DNA from: Allohoeflea poritis
GTDB lineage: Bacteria > Pseudomonadota > Alphaproteobacteria > Rhizobiales > Rhizobiaceae
DNA: 64,000 nt
Direction: 5' to 3'
Assembly: GCF_027889715.1 (NCBI RefSeq)
Contig: NZ_JAPJZH010000005.1
Location: 1 to 64,000 of the forward strand
The position numbers and the translations under genes are program-made. How positions within the stretch are numbered: position 1 is the first letter of the stretch; every line of letters begins with the position of its first letter. The notes beneath the pieces were generated by a model, which was not told where the DNA came from, did no database searches, and saw nothing but the letters and a program-made list of their open reading frames with translations. This document shows, one piece after another, positions 48,582 through 56,501 of this stretch.

Positions 48582-48659
48582 GTTTGTTTAATTTATTTTA
48601 GTTTGACTGATATCGCCCAAATTGTCCACGATGCGGAATGGCGAATGTGGGGCAGCGGC

Positions 48660-50111
48660 ATGTCTGAGCTGGGACTTAATCTTATTGCCGGGGAATGGAT
48701 GGCCGGTGAGGGCGCGGTGGAGAACCGCAACCCGTCGGATGTGTCCGACCTTGTGGGCATGTTCGCCCAGGCCAGCGGCGATCAGCTTTCGACGACGCTG
48801 GATCGGGCGCGCGCGGCACAGGCCGAATGGGCGGCTTACGGCCTGGAACGCAAGCAGGCCGTGCTGATGGCGATCGGCAACGAGCTGATCGCGCGGGCGA
48901 AGGAACTCGGCACGCTTTTGAGCCGTGAGGAGGGCAAGCCGCTGGCAGAGGGCCAGGGCGAGATCGCGCGCGCCGGTCAGTTCTTCACCTATTATGCCGC
49001 CGAATGCCTGCGCCAGATCGGCGAAAACGCCGATAGCGTTCGCCCCGGCATCGAAATCGATGTCCGCCGCGAACCGGTGGGGGTGGTGGCCGTCATATCT
49101 CCGTGGAACTTTCCCACCGCCACCGCCTCATGGAAGATCGCACCGGCGCTCTGCTACGGCAATGCCGTGGTCTGGAAGCCGGCCAATGTCACGCCCGCCT
49201 CGGCCGTCGCGCTCGCTGAAATCATCGCCAGGCAGGATATCCCCAAGGGGCTCTTTTCACTGGTCATGGGATCGGGTCGCAGCATCGGGCAGCGACTGGT
49301 CGAAAGCCCTCTCGTCAACGCGATTTCCTTCACCGGCTCGGTGCCCGTCGGCAAGGGGATCGCCACGGCAGCGATCGCCAATCTCACCAAGGTCCAGATG
49401 GAGATGGGCTCGAAAAACGCCCTGGCCGTCATGGATGACGCCGATCTGGACATTGCCGTCGCCGTCGCACTTGGCGGCGCCTTTGGCGGAACCGGGCAAA
49501 AATGCACCGCATCCTCGCGCCTGATCGTGCACGAAAAGGTGCATGATGCCTTCGTCGACCGGCTGGTGGCCGCCGCAAAGGAACTCAAAGTCGGGCACGC
49601 GCTTGCGGAGGGAACGCAGATGGGCCCGGTGGTCAGCGAAGAACAGCTCGGCGAAAACCTCGCCTATGTGGATCTCGGCCTGTTCGAACGCGCCGAGCTT
49701 GCCTGCGGCGGTGTCCGGCTCGACAGGCCGCATGACGGCTTCTACATGTCGCCCGGCGTGTTCGTAAACACGACCAACGATATGCGGATCAATCGCGAGG
49801 AAATGTTCGCGCCGCTCACCTCGGTCATCAGGGTCGGCGGATATGAGGAGGCCCTGGCCACCGTCAACGACACCAATTTCGGCCTCACGTCAGGCATCGT
49901 GACGCGCGACCTCGCCCGCGCGACGCACTTCCGGCGCAATGTCCGCACCGGCGTGGTGACCGTCAACCTGCCGACAGCCGGGACCGATTATCACGTACCG
50001 TTCGGCGGGCGCGGCGACAGCTCCTACGGGCCGCGCGAACAGGGACGAGCGGCCGCCGAATTCTACACGACGGTCAAGACCGCCTATATCAGTGCCGGGG
50101 AGCCCGTCTGA
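48660..50111 (+). CDS. NAD(P)-dependent aldehyde dehydrogenase, KGSA-dehydrogenase-like
   Basis: A 483-residue aldehyde dehydrogenase. VVAVISPWNFPTATASWKIA, FTGSVPVGKGIA, EMGSKNALAVMDDAD and GGTGQKCTASSR (nucleophilic Cys at about residue 281) are all intact. The C-terminus PREQGRAAAEFYTTVKTAY resembles the branch that contains 2-oxoglutarate semialdehyde (2,5-dioxovalerate) dehydrogenase, so that substrate is a reasonable guess. The start at 48660 was chosen on family fit; 48645 is possible. Its last base overlaps the next start (ATG at 50111 within TGATG). Confidence 0.9.
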   Translation: MSELGLNLIAGEWMAGEGAVENRNPSDVSDLVGMFAQASGDQLSTTLDRARAAQAEWAAYGLERKQAVLMAIGNELIARAKELGTLLSREEGKPLAEGQGEIARAGQFFTYYAAECLRQIGENADSVRPGIEIDVRREPVGVVAVISPWNFPTATASWKIAPALCYGNAVVWKPANVTPASAVALAEIIARQDIPKGLFSLVMGSGRSIGQRLVESPLVNAISFTGSVPVGKGIATAAIANLTKVQMEMGSKNALAVMDDADLDIAVAVALGGAFGGTGQKCTASSRLIVHEKVHDAFVDRLVAAAKELKVGHALAEGTQMGPVVSEEQLGENLAYVDLGLFERAELACGGVRLDRPHDGFYMSPGVFVNTTNDMRINREEMFAPLTSVIRVGGYEEALATVNDTNFGLTSGIVTRDLARATHFRRNVRTGVVTVNLPTAGTDYHVPFGGRGDSSYGPREQGRAAAEFYTTVKTAYISAGEPV

Positions 50112-51088
50112 TGCGGATCGACGGCCTGCAATATGCCAACTGGTCGCCAAAGATCTTCCGGCAGATGCACGAAGGCGGCGTCGATGCCGTGCATGTGACA
50201 ATCGCCTACCATGAGAACTTCCGGGAAACGGTGGCCAATTTCGAACGCTGGAACCGCTGGTTCGAGCAATATCCCGATCTGATCATGAAGGGCCGCCGGG
50301 CGAGCGACATCGACACGGCGCGCGAAACCGGACGGACGGCCATATTCTTCGGGTTCCAGAATCCCAGCCCGATCGAGGACGATATAGGCTTGGTGGAAAT
50401 CGTTCATACGCTGGGCGCCCGGTTCATGCAGCTCACCTACAACAACCAGTCGCTGCTGGCGACGGGATGCTACGAGGCGCAGGACACCGGCATTACCCGC
50501 ATGGGACGCCAGGTCATCCGCGAGATGAACCGCGTCGGACTGGTTGTCGACATGAGCCATTCGGCCGACCGATCGACAATCGAGGCAGCGGAGATTTCAA
50601 CCCGCCCGATCGCCATCACGCATGCCAATCCGCACAGATGGGCGCCCGCGCTGCGCAACAAGAAGGACGATGTCATTCGGGCCGTGGTCTCGAATGGGGG
50701 CATGTTCGGGTTTTCGGTCTACCCGCACCATCTGAAAGACAAATCGGTCTGCACGCTGGAGAGTTTTTGCACGATGATTGCCCGGACCGCGGAGACGTTC
50801 GGTGTCCGCAATTTCGGGATCGGGTCGGATCTTTGCCAGGACCAGCCGGACAGCGTTGTCGAATGGATGCGTGTCGGGCGCTGGACGAAGGAAATCGACT
50901 ATGGCGAGGGTTCGGCCGACAACCCCGGATTTCCGGATATGCCGGACTGGTTTCAAGACAATCGCGATTTCGGCAATATCGCGGACGGTCTGCGCGCGGT
51001 CGGGATGAACGCCGACGAAGTCGCCGGGATCATGGGCCAAAACTGGTATCGCTTCTTTGCCGAGAACTTCACGGCGGAGACGCGCTAG
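50111..51088 (+). CDS. M19 membrane-dipeptidase-like protein with altered metal site
   Basis: A 325-residue member of the M19 renal dipeptidase superfamily. The usual N-terminal HxD zinc ligands are absent: the text reads IDGLQYANW where DGHND is expected. The bridging Glu region reads FFGFQNPSPIEDD, again without the Glu. The later histidines are kept (VDMSHSADRS and ITHANPHRW). This pattern matches, from memory, dipeptidase-like proteins of betaine and carnitine catabolic clusters. It overlaps its neighbours at both ends, so it is in one operon with the aldehyde dehydrogenase. Peptidase activity is doubtful. Confidence 0.85.
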   Translation: MRIDGLQYANWSPKIFRQMHEGGVDAVHVTIAYHENFRETVANFERWNRWFEQYPDLIMKGRRASDIDTARETGRTAIFFGFQNPSPIEDDIGLVEIVHTLGARFMQLTYNNQSLLATGCYEAQDTGITRMGRQVIREMNRVGLVVDMSHSADRSTIEAAEISTRPIAITHANPHRWAPALRNKKDDVIRAVVSNGGMFGFSVYPHHLKDKSVCTLESFCTMIARTAETFGVRNFGIGSDLCQDQPDSVVEWMRVGRWTKEIDYGEGSADNPGFPDMPDWFQDNRDFGNIADGLRAVGMNADEVAGIMGQNWYRFFAENFTAETR

Positions 51089-52764
51089 TGTCCGGCGCCA
51101 AGACAGCCCGCCGCGATCCGGCCATCGTCATGCGGCTCTCCCGCCTGGGTTCGCTGCACCAGTGCCGGCTGAGCTTCATGCGTGTCCTCACACGCCGCAT
51201 GGCGCGGGACCGCTGGCGGTTCGAGCGACGGCAGTTCGATATTGACAATGCCGGTGTCGGCACGGCGGTCTATACGGCGCATGGTCCGGAGCGCAGTTAT
51301 TCGCTCGTCGCCTTTGCCCATGACCTGCCGGACGCGTTGCGCTCGGACCGGGTTATCGCGGAAGCGTGGGACGCGACCTTCGCCCTTTATGACGGCGTGC
51401 CGGACGAAGCTGACATCAAACGCCTTTCGCAGAATGTGCCGCTGCAGGAAGCCGGGCGCGTCAGCGAACGCGAACTGACGCTGTCGCGCGCCAACCGGTC
51501 CGTGCGGCTGTGGAAGCACGTAGTCGAGGCGCTTGCTGAGGGGCGCCAGCCCGATTCCGACCAGATCGACGCCGTGGGCTACCTGATGCGCACAACGGCC
51601 GTATACGGTTCCGGGAAATTCGGTGCGGCCGACCGTGAGACAATCGCCGACCGGCCCGAGATGCACGGGCCGTTTCAGGTCGAGATGCTGAGCGTCTACC
51701 TGATCCGGACCTTTGTGCGGGACCTTGTCGAACACATGGCGCGGGCCAGAGGCGGCGGCAATGCCGTCGCACTTGATCCATCGATCGCCAGGCGGCTCGG
51801 CATCGGCAATTCCACCGGCCTCGGCATGGCGCCTTATATCGTCAATCACCCGGTCCTCTTCGGCAACTGGATCATGGCGCGCGAGGAGGCGATTGCCCGG
51901 GTGTGCTCGCTCGCGGAAGCGAACGATGGGGAGGTCGAACTGTTTCGGGACGTCCTGAGGCGAGCCGAAATATCGGTCGAGCGCTGGCGATCGGAGCATC
52001 CGATCCAGATCGAAAAACTGGCGCTGCTGCGCGCAGATCTCGACGCCATCCGGGACCGCATGGTATCCGGCCTGCATGGCGATCATCCCTGGCGTCGGCT
52101 GATCGACTGGGCCGGCAAAGCCCTGAACGAAGAAGGCCAGGAATTGCTAACGTCCCTGATCCTGGAGCCCTATGGCGATCTTGTCGACGGCCTGGCGGAT
52201 TGCATGGCCGACACCAGAACCGACACGTTCCGCATCGACGGTTCGATGCCGGTCGCAAAGGTGCGCGATCTGATCGCATCCAGTTTCGGCTGGGCGCTCG
52301 ATGCAAACTGGCAGGAAAGACAGAATTGTGCCCGCGTGTGGTACGTTTCGGAGGAAAAGCTGGAGCCCCGCCTTGGCGAGCGTCACGAGGAGCCGCTTGC
52401 CGCCTATGAACAGCCGCTGGCACCCGCGCGCGATGCCGCCCTGGCTTATGAGGCGCTGGCGCAATGGGACGAAAATATACCGGTAGCCCGATTCCTTTTG
52501 AAACATCCCGAACACCGTCACACCGTGCGTCGGGCACAGATGAGCCGGTTCGCGCCCTATGGAGAGATCCGTGACAACACGATCGGCGCACAGGTTCTGC
52601 CGATCGACATGCTGAGGGCCAAGCTGTCCTTTTTCGGTGCGACCCATTTCGATCCAAGGTCGGATCGCTGGGTGCGGATCTGCATGTATGCCGGCGCGCC
52701 TTTTCCCGAGGAGTTGAACGAGAAGAATTCGGATCTCTGGGTCTATCCGGAGGCCGGATCATGA
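51088..52764 (+). CDS. Conserved-looking 558-residue protein of unknown function
   Basis: This protein starts at a GTG overlapping the dipeptidase stop (TAGTG) and ends overlapping the next start (ATGA). The frame is open far upstream but that part lies inside the dipeptidase gene. I recognise no domain. It is soluble, Arg-rich and mostly helical, with notable stretches LSRLGSLHQCRLSFMRVLTR near the N-terminus, GIGNSTGLGMAPYIVNHP at about residues 247-264 and FSSFGWALDAN-like text (ASSFGWALDAN) near 398. No signal peptide or transmembrane helix is seen. Its place suggests a subunit or accessory factor for the pathway of this operon. Confidence 0.8.
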   Translation: MSGAKTARRDPAIVMRLSRLGSLHQCRLSFMRVLTRRMARDRWRFERRQFDIDNAGVGTAVYTAHGPERSYSLVAFAHDLPDALRSDRVIAEAWDATFALYDGVPDEADIKRLSQNVPLQEAGRVSERELTLSRANRSVRLWKHVVEALAEGRQPDSDQIDAVGYLMRTTAVYGSGKFGAADRETIADRPEMHGPFQVEMLSVYLIRTFVRDLVEHMARARGGGNAVALDPSIARRLGIGNSTGLGMAPYIVNHPVLFGNWIMAREEAIARVCSLAEANDGEVELFRDVLRRAEISVERWRSEHPIQIEKLALLRADLDAIRDRMVSGLHGDHPWRRLIDWAGKALNEEGQELLTSLILEPYGDLVDGLADCMADTRTDTFRIDGSMPVAKVRDLIASSFGWALDANWQERQNCARVWYVSEEKLEPRLGERHEEPLAAYEQPLAPARDAALAYEALAQWDENIPVARFLLKHPEHRHTVRRAQMSRFAPYGEIRDNTIGAQVLPIDMLRAKLSFFGATHFDPRSDRWVRICMYAGAPFPEELNEKNSDLWVYPEAGS

Positions 52765-53393
52765 CCCTTTCGATGAACGAGGTAGAGGCGACGGCCAAAA
52801 GAGCGGCGCGCGGCGCAGGCTATTCCTGGGGGCTGGCCGAAGAAGCCGGCAAGGCGACACGCTGGCTTTGCGAACGGGATGTCGACGGGTGTGCGGCCCT
52901 GGCGGTTCTGCTGCAGGCGTTTGATTGTGCGCGGGAAGCCGATTGGTCGCCGCTTGCCGAAGGTTCGCATTGGCAGGCGCCGGGCGGCAATCTTTGCCCA
53001 TTGCTTGCCGGAGCGGCCCTTTCGGACCATGCGCGTGATTTGCAAGTGGGTGCTCTCGTGTTTGGCGCGACTTTAGCGCCGGTCCTGCTTCTGCCCTTTG
53101 CCGCATCCTGTGCGGCGCAATCGCAGGGGATTGTTTCCGTTGGGTTGCCCAATGCACGGGCGGTGACCGACGGCGACGCGCTCGCTATCGACGGCGTGTT
53201 TCCGGAACGCGCCGAAAACATGGAAATCCATATGGGCGGAGAGATCGCGGCGCCTGCGGCCCGGCGCAGCCGCGCCGCGCCCGGCTCCGACATGTTGCAG
53301 ATCCTTGACCGTTTTGCGCGCCGGACCTTTGCGCCCGCGACGGAACAGTCACGGCTTTCGGGCGCCGGCGCCGGTCTATCGGACAATGATTGA
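52761..53393 (+). CDS. DUF3726-like protein
   Basis: A 210-residue protein whose opening, LSMNEVEATAKRAARGAGYS followed by WGLAEEAGKATRWL, matches what I recall of DUF3726. The domain fills most of the chain; a Cys-containing middle (ALSDHARDLQVGALVFGATL) and a basic C-terminus follow. It has no signal peptide. It overlaps the 558-residue gene by ATGA and precedes the Ldh-family gene by 12 bp. Function is unknown; constant partnership with the preceding gene would suggest they form a complex. Confidence 0.75.
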   Translation: MTLSMNEVEATAKRAARGAGYSWGLAEEAGKATRWLCERDVDGCAALAVLLQAFDCAREADWSPLAEGSHWQAPGGNLCPLLAGAALSDHARDLQVGALVFGATLAPVLLLPFAASCAAQSQGIVSVGLPNARAVTDGDALAIDGVFPERAENMEIHMGGEIAAPAARRSRAAPGSDMLQILDRFARRTFAPATEQSRLSGAGAGLSDND

Positions 53394-53405
53394 GAGGAAT
53401 TCCGG

Positions 53406-54416
53406 ATGATCGAAACAAAGACGATGAGCCTTGCCGAGATTGAGGATCTGGCATTTCGCGCGCTCGTTGCAGCCGGAACGACCGAAGACAATGCACGGCC
53501 GCTTGCCGTCGCAACCGCAGCGACCGAAGCCGATGGCGTGGCAAGCCACGGGCTGGCCTATATCCCCATCTATTGCGAGCATGTGCAGTGCGGCAAGGTC
53601 GATGGCACAGCGGTTCCCGCGATCACGCAACCGCGTCCCTCCCTTGTAGTCGCGGATGCTGCAACCGGTTTCGCGCATCCGGCCATCGATCCCGGCTTCG
53701 AGAGCCTGATGCCTATGGCACGCGCGCAGGGCATCGCGGCCCTCGCCGTTCGCAACAGCTACAATTGCGGTGTCCTCGGCTATCACACCGGCCGGCTGGC
53801 GCAGGCCGGCCTCGTCGGCATCGGCTTCACCAATGCCCCGGCCTCGATCGCACCGTCAGGCGGCTCAAGGCCGGTCGTCGGCACCAATCCGTTTTCCATT
53901 GCCGCACCCGGCGAAAACGGCGAGCCTGTCATCCACATCGACCAGAGCGCCAGTGCGATTGCCCGCAGCGAAGTCATGAAACATGCCCGCGAGGAAAAGC
54001 CGATCCCGGTCGGCTGGGCGCTGGATGCCGACGGAAACCCGACCACCGACCCGGCGGTCGGTCTGAAAGGTTCGATGGCGCCGTCGGGCGGTTACAAGGG
54101 CGTCGGTGTGGCGCTGCTTGTGGAAATCATGGCCGCCGCCCTCTCCGGTGCGACGCTTGGAATTCACGCTTCGCCTTTTTCCGGCACGTCGGGCGGCCCG
54201 CCGAAAACCGGCCAGTTCTTTATCGCAATCGACCCTGAAGCAAGCGCGGGCGAAGGCTTTGCGCAACGGATCGCCGATCTGGCGGCGGCCATTCGAGATC
54301 AGGAAAACGCTCATCTTCCGGGTGACGGGAGGCGGACAAAACGGGCGGATGCCGAAAAGAACGGCGTGCGCGTCAGCACGGCGACACTGGCTCGTATTGA
54401 GGCATTTACCGGGTAG
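53406..54416 (+). CDS. Ldh-family (malate/L-lactate/ureidoglycolate-type) oxidoreductase
   Basis: A 336-residue NAD(P)H oxidoreductase of the type 2 malate/lactate dehydrogenase fold. ATEADGVASHGLAYIP carries the catalytic His (about residue 47), and NSYNCGVLGYHTGRLAQAGL and SGGSRPVVGTNPFSIA form the cofactor region. PSGGYKGVGVALLVEIM is also typical. Family members reduce 2-oxo acids or cyclic imines (for example piperideine- or pyrroline-2-carboxylate) or make N-methyl amino acids, so the substrate is open. AGGAAT precedes the ATG. It ends the overlapping operon. Confidence 0.9.
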   Translation: MIETKTMSLAEIEDLAFRALVAAGTTEDNARPLAVATAATEADGVASHGLAYIPIYCEHVQCGKVDGTAVPAITQPRPSLVVADAATGFAHPAIDPGFESLMPMARAQGIAALAVRNSYNCGVLGYHTGRLAQAGLVGIGFTNAPASIAPSGGSRPVVGTNPFSIAAPGENGEPVIHIDQSASAIARSEVMKHAREEKPIPVGWALDADGNPTTDPAVGLKGSMAPSGGYKGVGVALLVEIMAAALSGATLGIHASPFSGTSGGPPKTGQFFIAIDPEASAGEGFAQRIADLAAAIRDQENAHLPGDGRRTKRADAEKNGVRVSTATLARIEAFTG

Positions 54417-54528
54417 CCGGAGAGCTGTGGATTAGTCGCAAATCGTTCACAAAGCGGCGACACCGCACAAACGAACGGTCTGCGAATGGATCAAAATTGA
54501 CAGTTGGAATGCGCAAGGGAGGAAACGC

Positions 54529-56367
54529 ATGTCTATAAAACCACCTTTCACCGCGCTGGAGGTCCGAAAGGCCGCCAGCGGCTTCTATGAAGGGCATAGT
54601 CTTGAAATTGCCCTGCTCAGCAAGGCCATCATGGTCGCGCTGGTGATCTGGGCGCTGGTCTGGCCGGCAAACGCCAATGGTGTGCTCGGCAGCCTGAACT
54701 GGAAACTGCTCGAAGATTTCAACGCGTTCTACATCATCATCGTGGGGCTGTTCATCTTCTTCCTGGTCATTATCGCGGCGCTTCCACAAACCGGAAAACG
54801 CATCATGGGCCGTCCGGGCGAAGGAACGGAGTTTTCCAATTTTTCCTGGTTTTCCATGATGTTCGGCGCCGGCCTCGGCGTCGGGCTGATGGTCTTCGCC
54901 ACCGCCGAGCCGCTGGGGCTCTGGGGTTCGAATCCGGTCGTTATCTCCGGCGCGGTCGAGGGCAACACGCCTGAGGCCCTGCAGTCGGCCTATCGCTGGA
55001 CCTTTGCGCATTACGGCTTTCACGCCTGGGCGATCTACGTCGTCACCGGCCTTTCGCTGGCCTATTATGCCTATACGCGCGACATGCCGCTGACCATCCG
55101 TTCGGCGCTGACGCCGCTCTTCGGCAAGCTGATGAACGGCATTCTGGGCCATATCGTCGATGTCCTCGGCGTGGTTGCGACCATCCTCGGCGTTTCCGTC
55201 ACCATCGGCTATGGCGTCTCGCAGTTCATCGACGGCCTGTATGCGATTACCGGCATGGGCTGGATGATGGATCTGGGCGGTGAAGCGCCCGCGCCGGGCT
55301 CGGTCGGCCTGATCGCCGGTCTGCTGGTCATTATGGGCCTGTCGATTGTCTCGGCGGTATCGGGCGTCGGACGCGGCGTCAAATATCTCTCCAACCTGAA
55401 CCTGGTGCTCTCGCTCATCCTGCTGCTCACCTTCGTGGTGTTCGGGTCCTTCGTCTTCGCCATGACGACATACGGTTCTGCGATGGTCGACTACATCCTG
55501 CACTTCCTGTCGCTGAGCTTCGGGGCCTACGGTCCGCAGACGGCGGCCGAATTCGCAGCGGCCCTGCCGCCGGATGCGGCGCCCTTCGCCGACGCGCTTC
55601 GTTCGGGCGCGACCAGCCCATGGGGTTCCTTCGATGCCTTCAAGAGCGGCCTCGAGGGGGAAGCAGCCAACCTGTCTGACCAGGTGCTGCAGGCAGCCTA
55701 TGCAGCGGGTGAGCCGGGTCGTCAGTTCGGCTGGCAGGCCGGATGGACCACATTCTACTGGGCCTGGTGGATCGCGTTCTCGCCGTTCGTGGGGCTGTTC
55801 CTTGCGCGCATTTCCCGTGGCCGTTCGGTGCGTGAGTTCATCATCGGATGCGTCTTTGCGCCGGCGCTGGTGTGCTTTGCCTGGATGACCATCCTGGGCG
55901 GCACCGCCATCGACCTGGAGCTGAGCGGCGCCGCCGAAGGCGCGATCATCGGCGCTTCGAACACCGCTAAGCTGTTCGTCACCCTAGCCGAGATGCTTTC
56001 CGGTACGTTCCTGTCGCTGATCACCATCATGTGCGTGGTTCTGATCCTGACCTTCCTGGTCACCTCGGCCGACTCCGGCATCCTGGTGATGAACACCATC
56101 ATGTCCGGTGGCGACCAGAATATCGGCAACAAGCACAAGGTCGTCTGGGGCGTCATCCTGACGGCTGTGATCGGCACGCTCCTGATCGCCGGCAAGACCA
56201 ATGGCGGCGCCGATCCGATGGAGGCGCTGCGAAGTGCGATGATCATCGGTGCATTGCCGTTCACGGTGGTGATGGGCCTGATGTGCATTGCGCTCGGCAA
56301 GGCGCTCTATCGCGACGGAATGCGGGAAAAGACCGGCGCACCCGTTGCCGAAACGGCCGCCGAATAG
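54529..56367 (+). CDS. BCCT-family betaine/carnitine/choline transporter
   Basis: A 612-residue sodium- or proton-coupled transporter with twelve helices. The BCCT signature WTTFYWAWWIAFSPFVGLFL at about residues 404-423 is followed by ARISRGRSVREFI. MMFGAGLGVGLMVFATAEP in the third helix region is the Gly-rich unwound segment that binds the substrate. A stretch of about 60 residues before the signature (AAALPPDAAPFADAL and on) is longer than in BetP. GGGAGG precedes the ATG. Its position after the catabolic operon suggests it imports the substrate. A hairpin follows. Confidence 0.93.
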   Translation: MSIKPPFTALEVRKAASGFYEGHSLEIALLSKAIMVALVIWALVWPANANGVLGSLNWKLLEDFNAFYIIIVGLFIFFLVIIAALPQTGKRIMGRPGEGTEFSNFSWFSMMFGAGLGVGLMVFATAEPLGLWGSNPVVISGAVEGNTPEALQSAYRWTFAHYGFHAWAIYVVTGLSLAYYAYTRDMPLTIRSALTPLFGKLMNGILGHIVDVLGVVATILGVSVTIGYGVSQFIDGLYAITGMGWMMDLGGEAPAPGSVGLIAGLLVIMGLSIVSAVSGVGRGVKYLSNLNLVLSLILLLTFVVFGSFVFAMTTYGSAMVDYILHFLSLSFGAYGPQTAAEFAAALPPDAAPFADALRSGATSPWGSFDAFKSGLEGEAANLSDQVLQAAYAAGEPGRQFGWQAGWTTFYWAWWIAFSPFVGLFLARISRGRSVREFIIGCVFAPALVCFAWMTILGGTAIDLELSGAAEGAIIGASNTAKLFVTLAEMLSGTFLSLITIMCVVLILTFLVTSADSGILVMNTIMSGGDQNIGNKHKVVWGVILTAVIGTLLIAGKTNGGADPMEALRSAMIIGALPFTVVMGLMCIALGKALYRDGMREKTGAPVAETAAE

Positions 56368-56373
56368 AAAACC

Positions 56374-56401
56374 GCCGGGCGGGGAACAATCTCCGCCCGG
56401 C
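56374..56401 (+). terminator. Hairpin after BCCT gene
   Basis: GCCGGGCGG (56374-56382) pairs with CCGCCCGGC (56393-56401). No T-run follows directly, so it is a likely but not a classic intrinsic terminator. It begins 7 bases after the BCCT stop. Confidence 0.55.
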
Positions 56402-56501
56402 ATGATTGCGCCGTTTTTCAATACGGCCGGTCAGCTTGCGGACGAAAAGACCCCGCGTTACGCTGTTCCGAACAGAACAGAACGCCGCTTTGCTTCCGCC
56501 A

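Noticed and set aside
50467-51087. Upstream in-frame extension of the 558-residue protein
   Set aside because: This part lies within the M19-like gene in another frame. The GTG at 51088 overlapping the preceding stop is the natural start.
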